The position numbers and the translations under genes are program-made. Positions 53,490 through 62,915 of a DNA stretch of 64,000 nucleotides are shown here, piece after piece (the first letter of the stretch is position 1; every line of letters starts with the position of its first letter). Location: assembly GCF_038404745.2 (NCBI RefSeq), contig NZ_JAYKTT020000081.1, forward strand, positions 62,001 to 126,000, written 5' to 3'. The stretch is from Chlorogloeopsis sp038404745 (GTDB taxonomy: Bacteria > Cyanobacteriota > Cyanobacteriia > Cyanobacteriales > Nostocaceae). The notes under the pieces are model-generated. The model ran no database searches. It was given only the letters and a program-made list of their open reading frames with translations, and was not told where the DNA came from.

Positions 53490-53585
53490 TATTAATATAC
53501 GACATATTCTTGGGTAAGATCTGATTTTCAATTTTGGGTCATGCAGCACTAGATTGTTGCCATGCAGACATATATTGTTGTTACT
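53490..53585 (+). promoter_or_regulatory. Upstream element shared with 52451-52545, copy 2
   Basis: Lies about 140-235 bases before the HpsJ-like start codon. The core GATTGTTGCCATGC (53552-53565) differs at one base from copy 1. The rest of the gap 53172-53724 shows no supported gene. Confidence 0.5.
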
Positions 53586-53724
53586 ATCCAAGTGATGTAG
53601 AAATTCTGGCTTGCTAGCTTACCAGAGAGCGACTCTATTTATTTTCCTGCATATACCCTGAATATGCGATCGCATTAGAGAAAGTCTAACTCAGGGCAAA
53701 AAAGATTAATCTAAACTACGTATA

Positions 53725-54468
53725 ATGAAAACCAAGGAACAAGCAAAAATTTCCAGACAGCCAGTAGAAATCACAGAAATTATAGAACAGCGGGTCTTCA
53801 CTTTGTTACGTGTGATTGGCTATGCACTTCTAATATTTACATTTATCGACTACTGTGCTGCCTTAATTCCTCTCCGTTTAACAGATCCTAGTTGGGAATT
53901 GCAAGTTATTGGAAGATTAGTAGATATAGTTTGGGCACCATTGTTGGGAATGACATTTATATTTTTATACAATCGAAAAACTATAGTTAGTTATCGACAA
54001 CTCTCAATCTTGCGATTTTTCTCGTGGTCTGCTTTATTTTTAGGAATAGCTTACATCTTAATGTTACCTTTGGTTATTAATAATAGCCTTACACTCTACC
54101 GAAACATTAATAATCAATTTACTCTTCAACAGGTACAACAACAAGAACAGCTACAACAATTAACCACCAAAGTTAATACACTAAGCTCTACTCAAGAACT
54201 AAATAACTTAGCAAGGATTTTAAATCTACCGAATGAAGCTGTTTCTAATCAATCGTCCAAAGATTTGCAGAACAAACTATCTCAGCAACTTAAGACATTC
54301 GCTAACAATGCCTCCAATACTGCTAATATAGCCAGGCAAGAACAGATTAAAAACTTGATCAAAGCTTCTGTAAAGACTAACTTAGGACTTTTCTTATCAG
54401 GATTTTGCTTTATTACATTGTGGAAGCTAACCGACTGGGCGCGCGTTATTGATAAAATTTTTGGGTAA
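53725..54468 (+). CDS. HpsJ-like membrane protein, cyanoexosortase A-associated
   Basis: A 247-residue protein with about four membrane segments (about 27-48, 67-88, 100-122 and 217-236) and a Gln/Asn-rich coiled-coil-like periplasmic section between the third and fourth (about 130-205: LQQVQQQEQLQQLTTKVNTL). HpsJ is a hormogonium polysaccharide protein of filamentous cyanobacteria, and HpsJ-like proteins are known beside cyanoexosortases. The call follows from topology, composition and the gene directly downstream (6 bases away). Exact function unknown; perhaps it couples sorting to polysaccharide export. Confidence 0.75.
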   Translation: MKTKEQAKISRQPVEITEIIEQRVFTLLRVIGYALLIFTFIDYCAALIPLRLTDPSWELQVIGRLVDIVWAPLLGMTFIFLYNRKTIVSYRQLSILRFFSWSALFLGIAYILMLPLVINNSLTLYRNINNQFTLQQVQQQEQLQQLTTKVNTLSSTQELNNLARILNLPNEAVSNQSSKDLQNKLSQQLKTFANNASNTANIARQEQIKNLIKASVKTNLGLFLSGFCFITLWKLTDWARVIDKIFG

Positions 54469-54474
54469 GGTATA

Positions 54475-56073
54475 GTGAAGAAAAATGTTCAGATTAACGA
54501 GAGAAATCACCAAGACACACAAAGCTCTCTATTTTCTTTCAAAGATTTACCTAAATCACATCTATTTTACACATTAGGTATATTTTCTACACTTGCAATT
54601 CTACATTTAAGTATAGTTAATAGTCATGATGTTGAACGTGAAGAAATAGCTGTATATGGAGTTTATTGGGCAGGAATTTTATTTTTACTATGGCAAAACA
54701 GACATCATAAAATTGTTACCGATTGGATTTCCAGTTGCTTGGGTTTAGGGCTACTGTTTCTTGTCATATTTAGACCCTTGTACTTATGGCACTTTGATTT
54801 AATTTTATTTCGATTTGGTTCTGTTGTTGCTGGTTTAGGCTTAGGATTGCTATCTTTTGGATTTTCAGGATTAAAGCAACGTTGGCGCTTATTTTTATTG
54901 TTATGCTTGATGCTGTTTCCTTTTGGCCACATCAATAATTTTTTTGCTTCCTGGTTGCACTTTAGTGATTTAACTGCAACTATATCTGCCTTTTCTCTCC
55001 ACTATTTAGGATTGCAAGCTACTGCCCAAGGTGCCTTTGTTATACTACCTACAGGTCAGGTGGAGGTTCTTTATTACTGTACTGGTGGTCTTTTGATTGT
55101 ATGGTTACTCAGACTCAGCCTCTTGATTATGGTAGTTGTCTTTCCTTTAAGTTGGCAGCAGAGATGGGGATTAGTTATATCTGCTATAGGTACTGGCTTT
55201 TTAGTTGGCTGTTTTCGTGTAGCTTTGTTAGCTGTTGTCGTAAATAACCGCAGTATTTTTGATTATTGGCACAGTTATACAGGTGGCTCTATTTTTATAG
55301 CAATTGCAACTATTACTTATGCTGCTTTATGCAATTGGATACTGCCATTAGAAAATTTATCCCCCCCGACAAAAGAATACAATCCCACTGCCACAGCGAC
55401 AGTTACGTCAAAACGGGGCTTTTTTCTTGCTGCTACCTGGGTAGGAATTATATTAACTGCTATCTATTTAATAACCAATAAACGGTTGGTAACTACCTCT
55501 CTCCTGCCGGATAAACTTGCTCTAAATAGCTGGCAGCAAGTGACTGTCAAACCTCTGATTGAGCAACAAAAAGATAATCAAGACACTATAAAGTCTATTG
55601 TAATGCTATCTGGCAAGGATTATAGCTATCTGAAAAACACTCAACAGTTAAAGCTGCAAATGCGCTATGTCGTTAATACTAGAGGCGAGCCAAATCCTTT
55701 TTTGGAGATGCTAAGTGAAAACTTAATTAAAAATAGCCATCAACAATTTAAATATATCAAAGGAGTTGGCTTCTATACACTCTATCATGACAGCAAACAA
55801 GCTTATCTCACAGCTTGTATTAATCCTCGTGGAGGTAGTACTGTTACTTCGGTTCAATTTATGCAAAATAGATACAAATATGATTTAGTCTGGAATCGCA
55901 TATTACCTTGGGTTTTAGGAAAGGAAGTGCTTAGAGATGACCGTTGTATATGGGCGCAGTTATCTCTTCCTTTGAATGGGGTATCAGCTTCTAATATTTA
56001 CCTAGTTTTGGAAGCTGTCTGGAACAAGAACTATACTGCATGGCAATCCCTATTGATAGATAAAATAGATTAG
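54475..56073 (+). CDS. Cyanoexosortase A fused to its system-associated protein
   Basis: A 532-residue protein starting at GTG, with AAGG 5 bases upstream. The N-terminal half (about 25-300) has about eight membrane segments and the exosortase catalytic triad: Cys in LYYCTGGLL (about residue 202), Arg in CFRVALLAV (about 258), and His in DYWHSYTGG (about 273). A Pro/Thr linker follows (about 292-312). Then comes a second membrane segment and a periplasmic domain (about 340-530) of the EpsI-like type that usually forms a separate cyanoexosortase A-associated protein. The enzyme is expected to cleave C-terminal sorting tails and attach the proteins to an envelope component. It follows the HpsJ-like gene closely. 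Confidence 0.85.
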   Translation: MKKNVQINERNHQDTQSSLFSFKDLPKSHLFYTLGIFSTLAILHLSIVNSHDVEREEIAVYGVYWAGILFLLWQNRHHKIVTDWISSCLGLGLLFLVIFRPLYLWHFDLILFRFGSVVAGLGLGLLSFGFSGLKQRWRLFLLLCLMLFPFGHINNFFASWLHFSDLTATISAFSLHYLGLQATAQGAFVILPTGQVEVLYYCTGGLLIVWLLRLSLLIMVVVFPLSWQQRWGLVISAIGTGFLVGCFRVALLAVVVNNRSIFDYWHSYTGGSIFIAIATITYAALCNWILPLENLSPPTKEYNPTATATVTSKRGFFLAATWVGIILTAIYLITNKRLVTTSLLPDKLALNSWQQVTVKPLIEQQKDNQDTIKSIVMLSGKDYSYLKNTQQLKLQMRYVVNTRGEPNPFLEMLSENLIKNSHQQFKYIKGVGFYTLYHDSKQAYLTACINPRGGSTVTSVQFMQNRYKYDLVWNRILPWVLGKEVLRDDRCIWAQLSLPLNGVSASNIYLVLEAVWNKNYTAWQSLLIDKID

Positions 56074-56427
56074 AGTGCAATAATAAGTTTTTTAGTTTTC
56101 AATATAAATATTTGTAAAAAGCTATTTGTAAATAATATATATTCTTAAGATTATTTATTTTATTTGATATAAAATTTTTGTCTATGTTGTGTATGACAAA
56201 GTACTTTTATCTCTAGATTTTTATTTAAAAAACAAAATTAAGCTTGTATTAATTACGTATATTTACTGTTGTATGAAATATAAAAAGTAAACAAAATAAA
56301 CTTGTTTGCTTTAGAGAGAAAAAGCAAATAGCTTGTTAACTATATTTTAAACCTAATCATTCTTATTCAAAGCTTGAGGCTGATTTTTCACATCTACAAA
56401 AAACAGCTAAATTACCTTTATTTATAG
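56074..56427. other. Very AT-rich gap before the next glycosyltransferase
   Basis: About 350 bases, almost only A and T, with no supported gene or hairpin. A separate promoter for the following genes is likely here. Confidence 0.4.
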
Positions 56428-57639
56428 ATGTCAACAACACTCAATTACCGGATAATTCATTTGTCTAAATATTATCCTCCAGACAGAGGAGGTATGGAGA
56501 CACACGTTCAAACTCTGGCTCGTTCTCAAGCTGCTTTGGGTGCAAAAGTTAGTGTAATTTGTGTGAATGGTTTTAATGAAAAAGGGCATTTATCTACTAA
56601 AACAAATACCGTTTGTGACATAGATGGTGATGTTAGCGTGACCCGCCTCGGTCGCCTTTTTTCATTAGCCCGATTTGATATATGTTTTGGACTGTGTCAA
56701 GAACTTCGTAGATTAGCTAACGAACCAAAAACTATATTCCATCTTCATACTCCTAATCCAACAATGCTGATGGCTTTAACAATATTGGATAGGACTATAC
56801 CTTTAGTAATTACACACCACAGTGACGTCATTAAGCAAAAAATTTTAAAGTATGCATTGCGACCCTTTGAATATTTAGTTTACAGCCGAAGTTCGCAAGT
56901 CTTAACAACTAGCTTGCAGTATATTCAAGGCTCAAAATTTTTGCGGTTTTATCATCATAAATTAAGTGATCTTCCACTTGGTTTAAATCTTGCAATATAC
57001 AGTAACCCTAATCAAAAAGCACTTGATTTTAGTCATAGCCTGAAGAATAAATATGGAGAAATAATCTGGTTAGCAGTAGGTAGACTTGTTTATTACAAAG
57101 CATTGCATATATCAATTGAAGCCCTAACTTTGGTGCCAGGGAAATTGGTTGTAATTGGTGTTGGCCCTTTGGAAACACAACTAAAGACTTTAGCGCAGAA
57201 ACTAGGAGTAGAAGACCGCATTGTTTGGTTAGGTCGTGTGAATGAAGACGAACTGGTAGGAGCTTATCATGCTGCAACTGCTCTTTGGTTTCCTTCTAAC
57301 TTACGCAGTGAGGGATTTGGGTTAGTTCAGGTAGAAGCGATGGCAAGTGGTTGTCCTGTCATTAATGCCAACATTCTCTGTAGTGGTGTCCCTTGGGTGA
57401 GCCGAGATGAAAAGGAAGGTTTGACTGTACCAATTAACGATCCATTTGCTCTAGCTAGGGCAGCGAAGCGTCTTCTTTCGGAACCTAATCTGCGCGAGCG
57501 ACTGGTAATAGCAAGTCAAAAACGAGCTGAGTATTTCAACCATACAAATATGGCTCAAAGAAGTTTTGAATTCTATGACAAAGTTATAAGTCAAGGATGG
57601 GACTATACTGCAATACCAAAAGCAGTAGATTTACTATGA
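56428..57639 (+). CDS. Glycosyltransferase family 4
   Basis: A 403-residue GT-B enzyme. N-terminal YYPPDRGGMETHVQTLARSQ (about 15-34) is the GT4 acceptor start. Donor domain: WLAVGRLVYYKALHISIEAL (about 212-231), IVWLGRVNEDELVGAYHAA, and the EX7E motif in NLRSEGFGLVQVEAMASGCP (about 291-310). It overlaps the next glycosyltransferase gene by ATGA, so the two are translationally coupled. Confidence 0.88.
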   Translation: MSTTLNYRIIHLSKYYPPDRGGMETHVQTLARSQAALGAKVSVICVNGFNEKGHLSTKTNTVCDIDGDVSVTRLGRLFSLARFDICFGLCQELRRLANEPKTIFHLHTPNPTMLMALTILDRTIPLVITHHSDVIKQKILKYALRPFEYLVYSRSSQVLTTSLQYIQGSKFLRFYHHKLSDLPLGLNLAIYSNPNQKALDFSHSLKNKYGEIIWLAVGRLVYYKALHISIEALTLVPGKLVVIGVGPLETQLKTLAQKLGVEDRIVWLGRVNEDELVGAYHAATALWFPSNLRSEGFGLVQVEAMASGCPVINANILCSGVPWVSRDEKEGLTVPINDPFALARAAKRLLSEPNLRERLVIASQKRAEYFNHTNMAQRSFEFYDKVISQGWDYTAIPKAVDLL

Positions 57640-58760
57640 AACTTCTACATATCTCTGCCGGAAATCTGTTCGGTGGAATTGAGACTTTGCTGCTGACTTT
57701 AGCAAAGGAGCAAAGTTTATGCACACAAATGCAGCCTCACTTTGCCTTGTGTTTTGAAGGTAGATTAGTGAATGAGCTGCGAAGCTTGGGCGCTACAGTA
57801 CACATACTAGGTCATGTAAGAGTAAGCCATCCTTGGACGGTGTGGAGAGCGAGGTTGCAACTCCAGCAACTCTTAAGGCAAGAGCAATTTGATGTAGTGA
57901 TTTGTCATGCATGCTGGCCGCAAGCGATTTTTGGTTCAACAGTCAGAGCAAATCATATACCATTGGTATTTTGGTGTCATGACGTGCTGAATGGGAAGCA
58001 TCCTTTAGAACAATTGGCGAAGTTGGTGGTGCCAGATTTGGTAATTGCTAATAGTCGTTACACCCAAGCTACTGTATCAAAGCTCTATCAAAGCTACAAT
58101 GAGACTCTTTATTTACCTGTAGTTTGTCCTGATATTGGCAATCATACCTTGATTCGCCATGATGTCAGAATTGAACTAGATACTCCTGATGATGCGATCG
58201 CTATTATCCAGGCATCTCGTCTAGAGCGGTGGAAGGGACAAAATGTGTTACTTGCAGCTTTGGGGCAATTACGCGAAGTACCAAATTGGATATGTTGGCT
58301 GGCTGGAGGAGTGCAACGTCCTCATGAGTCAGAGTACTTACAAGAACTAGAAATGCAAGCGCAACATCTGGGTATTCATGAGCGAGTACGCTTTTTGGGG
58401 CAAAGAGCTGATGTGCCACGCTTGTTGGTTGCTGCTGATATATACTGTCAACCTAATATAGGAGCAGAACCATTTGGAATAGCTTTTGTAGAGGCTCTTT
58501 ATGCAGGCTTGCCAGTCATTACAACTGCTATAGGGGGAGGAGCAGAAATTGTTAATGATTCCTGCGGACGGTTGGTTACACCTAATGATATTAATGCCTT
58601 AAGTGAGGTTTTAAGTAAATTGATTGTTAGTCCTCATGAAAGAAAATATTTAGCAGACGCTGGAAAATCACGAGCGGCTTATCTTTGTAATCCTGAAAGG
58701 CAACTGAATCAGCTTTACAATCTGCTTTCTCAAGTTGTTAAACAAAAGGCTGTAGCATGA
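57636..58760 (+). CDS. Glycosyltransferase family 4
   Basis: A 374-residue GT-B enzyme from the ATG at 57636 (MKLLHISAGNLFGGIETLLL), which overlaps the stop codon of the previous gene. The longer in-frame start at 57597 is rejected for that reason. Donor domain: IIQASRLERWKGQNVLLAAL (about 190-209), VRFLGQRADVPRLLVAADIY, and the EX7E region GAEPFGIAFVEALYAGLPV (about 273-291). It is coupled to the gene upstream and lies before the PFE-CTERM protein gene. Confidence 0.88.
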   Translation: MKLLHISAGNLFGGIETLLLTLAKEQSLCTQMQPHFALCFEGRLVNELRSLGATVHILGHVRVSHPWTVWRARLQLQQLLRQEQFDVVICHACWPQAIFGSTVRANHIPLVFWCHDVLNGKHPLEQLAKLVVPDLVIANSRYTQATVSKLYQSYNETLYLPVVCPDIGNHTLIRHDVRIELDTPDDAIAIIQASRLERWKGQNVLLAALGQLREVPNWICWLAGGVQRPHESEYLQELEMQAQHLGIHERVRFLGQRADVPRLLVAADIYCQPNIGAEPFGIAFVEALYAGLPVITTAIGGGAEIVNDSCGRLVTPNDINALSEVLSKLIVSPHERKYLADAGKSRAAYLCNPERQLNQLYNLLSQVVKQKAVA

Positions 58761-58779
58761 TTTGATAAAAATCTGCATT

Positions 58780-58794
58780 GGAAACCGCGTTTCC
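58780..58794. promoter_or_regulatory. Inverted repeat GGAAAC-CGC-GTTTCC
   Basis: A short perfect inverted repeat in the gap before the secreted protein gene, about 130 bases upstream of its start. It might be an operator; nothing else supports this. Confidence 0.25.
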
Positions 58795-58922
58795 TGAGAG
58801 CTAATTATGACAAGTTAACCGAATTGATTAGAAACACTTAAAAAGGGATAGCAAGCCTTACATAAGGTTAGGAAAAAAACTAGCTTTTTTGTTCTTTTGT
58901 TCTAACTAACAGTGAAAAAATT

Positions 58923-59687
58923 ATGACACTGAAGCAACGTGCAAAAAACATAACTTATGTAGCTGGATTAGCCGCTTCGATTTCTGTAGGTTCTTTGTTT
59001 GTAGCTCCAAAAGCTAATGCATTGACTTTTTTCACTCAAACTGCTTCGTTCAGTAACCAAGTGACTGAACTTGCTGGAACTCCTGTATTAACACTAGACA
59101 AGTATAATCCACAACCAGGAGAAATAGTAACTGATGTCAAATTTACTATAACTGCTACTTTAAGCAGTAGTGGTACAGTTACAAATACAGCTGCAAATCC
59201 TCAGACTTTTACTGTTAGTGTCATACCCAGTCAATTTGACTTGACTCCAAGTGCAAATGCTCCTATCGCACTACAAACTTATTCTCCTCTGGCTTCTTTT
59301 ACTCGGATAGGAAGAACGACTTACAATAATATGGCTCCAAACACACCTACACCGTTTGGTCCATTCACAATCAATAATAACGCTAGTCCGATTATAGTGA
59401 CTTTTAGTCAACCAACAGACATCGCAGGTTTTTTAGGAACAGGGACTTTTTCTTTTGAGCCTTTTACGGAAATATTCACTGGTGTTAGTGGTGGTGGTGG
59501 TAACGTTGCGACCAATATTACAACACTTGCTTCAGCAAGCATCACAGTAGAATACAATGGCACTTCTAACCCTCCCACTGTTCCCTTTGAGTTTTCCTCT
59601 AATCTAGGTATTGGTTCCTTTGTTGGCATCATGTTTGGACTATCTTGGTGGAAACGCAAGTGTCAGATTCAAAAGACTAAAAGTTAG
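58923..59687 (+). CDS. Secreted PFE-CTERM surface protein
   Basis: A 254-residue exported protein. Signal peptide about 1-34 (NITYVAGLAASISVGSLFVA, cut near ANA-LTFF). The central part (about 36-215) is Thr/Ser/Asn-rich and beta-sandwich-like, resembling the choice-of-anchor E group of surface proteins. The C-terminal tail VPFEFSSNLGIGSFVGIMFG followed by LSWWKRK is a good PFE-CTERM sorting signal: PFE motif, hydrophobic segment, basic end. It should be processed by the cyanoexosortase A encoded 3 kb upstream. Confidence 0.85.
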   Translation: MTLKQRAKNITYVAGLAASISVGSLFVAPKANALTFFTQTASFSNQVTELAGTPVLTLDKYNPQPGEIVTDVKFTITATLSSSGTVTNTAANPQTFTVSVIPSQFDLTPSANAPIALQTYSPLASFTRIGRTTYNNMAPNTPTPFGPFTINNNASPIIVTFSQPTDIAGFLGTGTFSFEPFTEIFTGVSGGGGNVATNITTLASASITVEYNGTSNPPTVPFEFSSNLGIGSFVGIMFGLSWWKRKCQIQKTKS

Positions 59688-59864
59688 GGTATGTGGACAA
59701 ACTATAGGCAAAACAAGATAGCTACACTCATTAATATTAGACTTGTCCAACAATAGGATATCAAGACTTGTGTGATGGCGCTTTGAGCATTACTGAATAC
59801 AAGCATGATTTAGTTGGGTAGGGAAACAGCACGATATTTGAAGTACTAGAGTAACAAGCAAATA

Positions 59865-60551
59865 ATGACGCAAACACAAATAAATGTTGAAAACAGAGCG
59901 CGGCAAAGCCTTGGCAGTAGTAGCGATCCTATCTACCAAATGGTGGCTAGAACAGTAGCGCAGAGACATCCTGGTGGTGTGTTGGTAGATGTTGGTTGTG
60001 GTAGAGGTAAGCTTTGGTCGTTTGTACGCGATCGCTTTGACCGTTATATTGGTGTAGATGCTGTACGCTACCCTGACTTTCCACCACAACTAGAATTTAT
60101 CCCCTTTAACTTCGATATTGGCAAAGCACCTTTGCCAGAGAGTTTCGCTGATGTTGTCTGTGCGGTTGAAACTATTGAACACCTAGAAAACCCACGGGCT
60201 TTTGTGCGAGAACTGGTTCGGTTAACCAAGCCTGGAGGATTGGTAATTGTCACCACACCCAATCAATTAAGCTTGTTAAGCAAGTTAACCTTTATTTTGA
60301 AAAATCAGTTCAATGCATTTCAAGAAGCACCTGGGCTTTATCCGGCACATATAACAGCTTTGCTGGAGATTGATATTTTCCGTATTTTTACGGAGTGTAA
60401 AATTACTGAGATTCAAATACAATACAGCAACTATGGACGTATGCCCTTTACACCGTGGCATTGGTCAGAAAATCTAGGTTTTCGTGGACGTGCATTTAGC
60501 GACAATATTCTTTGTGTAGGAAAACCTAAAACTTTATCTCAGGAGACTTGA
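59865..60551 (+). CDS. Class I SAM-dependent methyltransferase
   Basis: A 228-residue soluble enzyme. SAM motif I LVDVGCGRGKLWSFVRDRF (about 42-60), motif II YIGVDAVRYP (about 63-72), AVETIEHLENPRAFVRELVR (about 103-122) and LTKPGGLVIVTTPN. Acceptor unknown; the place in the locus suggests a sugar. It is 37 bases before the FkbM-type gene. Confidence 0.85.
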   Translation: MTQTQINVENRARQSLGSSSDPIYQMVARTVAQRHPGGVLVDVGCGRGKLWSFVRDRFDRYIGVDAVRYPDFPPQLEFIPFNFDIGKAPLPESFADVVCAVETIEHLENPRAFVRELVRLTKPGGLVIVTTPNQLSLLSKLTFILKNQFNAFQEAPGLYPAHITALLEIDIFRIFTECKITEIQIQYSNYGRMPFTPWHWSENLGFRGRAFSDNILCVGKPKTLSQET

Positions 60552-60587
60552 TAAAATTTTAAGGAATTAAAATAAATTAGGTAGCGT

Positions 60588-61436
60588 ATGAAATGGGAAT
60601 ACAGTATTAAAATTCAACTACTGAGAATTTTTCTATTTATTTTCTCAAGACCATCTTTATTTATTTTTTTTTATGGATTGAACAAAATCTGTTTAAATGC
60701 AATGAATAGAATCGCCGCTTCTCAACTAGCTCCTGATTGTACTGGCGAAAAAATAGCATTCAAATTTGCACTGAAGACGTTAAATAATAATACGAATTTG
60801 ATTATTTTTGATGTAGGTGGAAATTATGGTCATTATTCAGACATGATTAAAAAGGTATGTGATTCTGCAAAAAAAAACTTTGATTTATATATTTTTGAAC
60901 CATCTGCAACTTGTTTTTCTTATTTATTAGAAAACAATAAATATTTCAAAAATATTAAACTTCATAAATTAGCTATTTCAGAAGAGAATAATTGTTCTAG
61001 ATTATATTCGCCTTGGAGAGGTTCTCCTGGAGCCAGCCTTGTTGAACTTGAATATTTGAATATAATGATGGCAGACTTAGAAGATTCTCCACCGCATGAA
61101 ATAGTAAATACTATTAAATTGGATGACTTTTGTCAGCAAAATAAGATTGAGGAAGTTGATTTTTTAAAACTTGATATTGAAGGGTTTGAATTTTTAGCAC
61201 TCAAAGGTGCTTATCAAATGATTGTAAACAAAAAAATTAAATTTATACAAATAGAGATTGGTGCAGCCTCAATTACTACTAAATCTATGTTGTTTGATAT
61301 ATGGAAAATGTTAAGCTATTTATATGATTTTTATCTCATTTTGAATCAAGGTTTGATTGAAATAAAAGAGTATAAGCTAGATTTAGAATGCTTCTATGGA
61401 GCTTCTAACTTTCTTCTAAAATTGAAGAGTAATTGA
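60588..61436 (+). CDS. FkbM-family methyltransferase
   Basis: A 282-residue protein with an N-terminal hydrophobic segment (about 10-30) and an FkbM methyltransferase domain (about 80-245): IIFDVGGNYGHYSDMIKK (SAM motif I), LYIFEPSATCFSYL, and the family signature VDFLKLDIEGFEFLALKGA (about 184-202). FkbM enzymes O-methylate sugars or polyketides. The gene is markedly more AT-rich than its neighbours, with Lys, Asn and Ile rich coding, which suggests it was acquired from elsewhere. Confidence 0.85.
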   Translation: MKWEYSIKIQLLRIFLFIFSRPSLFIFFYGLNKICLNAMNRIAASQLAPDCTGEKIAFKFALKTLNNNTNLIIFDVGGNYGHYSDMIKKVCDSAKKNFDLYIFEPSATCFSYLLENNKYFKNIKLHKLAISEENNCSRLYSPWRGSPGASLVELEYLNIMMADLEDSPPHEIVNTIKLDDFCQQNKIEEVDFLKLDIEGFEFLALKGAYQMIVNKKIKFIQIEIGAASITTKSMLFDIWKMLSYLYDFYLILNQGLIEIKEYKLDLECFYGASNFLLKLKSN

Positions 61437-61545
61437 GTATAGTAATCTTAATTGATCAAGAACATGGACTAACTTTAACTAAACTTGGAGTAAATTTTAA
61501 ATTTTATATTTAGGAATTATTAAAAAAGTTTGTTAGGTAGATTCA

Positions 61546-62913
61546 GTGATCACAAAAGCAAGTCAGCAATTACCAAATTCTTCTATATGGACAAAATTAA
61601 ACTGGACATGGGGCCACACCTTTATCCTGCTACAGTTCAGCTTGCAGATATTTCTGTTGTTTCCTCAAATTAGTATTTTTCGTATACCAATACGAATTGC
61701 ATCTTTTACCCTGGGTTTGTTTTTATTAGTACGGTTGAAACCAGAAGGATGTAAACATCCAGCCACTAACCCAGCATTAATAGTGCTGGTAATTGTGCTT
61801 TTGCAATTTTGTTTACACCCCCATATTAATTCTATAGCGGCAGGGGCTGCTCAATGGGCCATGTATCTTGCCATTCTTAGCCCCCTCTTTTGGGTGAGAA
61901 ATTTAAAAATTACACCTCATAGTTTTCAGAGCTTAATTTTTCTGATTTGGGGCATTCATACCTTAAGTGCTGGCTTTGGAGTACTACAGATGTACTTTCC
62001 AACAATATTTCAACTACCTCTGTCCACAGTGATTCAAAGTAGTATCTTTCAAAGGCAGGGATTATTAATTGCTTTAGCTAATGGTAAACAGGTTTACAGA
62101 CCGATGGGTTTAACTGATATGCCAGGAGGAGCAGCAACAGCAGGTTTTTATGCTCTTTTGTTTAGTGTGGCGATCGCACTCAAATACAAAAATCCAATTT
62201 TACGAATTGCTTGTATGGGTAGTGCTGGTGTTGGTCTGTTTTGTATCTATCTATCTCAAGTGCGTTCTATTTTGGTTTTGGCTGCTATTTCTATGGTTTT
62301 TTTCGCAGCCGTGTTGCTCAGAACAGGACAAATCACCCGTCTGATCGCGATGGCTTCGGGTGTGACAGCCTTGTTTGCAGCAACATTTTCTTGGGCGATC
62401 GCCGTTGGGGGACAGTCTACACTAAAACGTATATATAGTTTGTTTGCTGCGTCTCCTAAGGAAATTTACCAGCAACACCGAGGTCAATTTTTACAAGATA
62501 CTTTTGAAAGGCTGTTGCCTCAATATCCTTTGGGGGCAGGGCTGGGGCGTTGGGGAATGATAAATAACTATTTTGGCGATAACACTGACTTAGTGTCCCA
62601 ACCGATTTGGGTAGAGATTCAGTGGACTGGATGGCTACTTGATGGAGGATTACCGCTGATATTTGCATATATAGCTGCACTTTACTTAGCATGCCAAACT
62701 GCTTGGAGAATTGCTATCAATCGCAAATTGGGTGACTTTGCTCTTTGGGGTGGGTTGATTTTTGCTTACGACATTGGAGCAGTAGCGACTACATTTAACT
62801 ATCCTCTATTTATAAGTCAGAGCGGCATGGAATTTTGGTTACTAAATACTGCACTGTTTGTGGCTGCTAGCAATAGCAGGATAGTAGATAATAAACTTTC
62901 AACAACTGTTTAG
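61546..62913 (+). CDS. O-antigen ligase / Wzy-polymerase-like membrane protein
   Basis: A 455-residue protein starting at GTG, with about eleven membrane segments. A large periplasmic loop (about 295-350) includes YQQHRGQFLQDTFERLLPQY followed by PLGAGLGRWG, the pattern typical of WaaL/Wzy-like proteins. It should polymerise or ligate the polysaccharide repeat units on the outer side of the membrane. It lies 2 bases before the next glycosyltransferase gene, which implies an operon. Confidence 0.82.
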   Translation: MITKASQQLPNSSIWTKLNWTWGHTFILLQFSLQIFLLFPQISIFRIPIRIASFTLGLFLLVRLKPEGCKHPATNPALIVLVIVLLQFCLHPHINSIAAGAAQWAMYLAILSPLFWVRNLKITPHSFQSLIFLIWGIHTLSAGFGVLQMYFPTIFQLPLSTVIQSSIFQRQGLLIALANGKQVYRPMGLTDMPGGAATAGFYALLFSVAIALKYKNPILRIACMGSAGVGLFCIYLSQVRSILVLAAISMVFFAAVLLRTGQITRLIAMASGVTALFAATFSWAIAVGGQSTLKRIYSLFAASPKEIYQQHRGQFLQDTFERLLPQYPLGAGLGRWGMINNYFGDNTDLVSQPIWVEIQWTGWLLDGGLPLIFAYIAALYLACQTAWRIAINRKLGDFALWGGLIFAYDIGAVATTFNYPLFISQSGMEFWLLNTALFVAASNSRIVDNKLSTTV

Positions 62914-62915
62914 CT

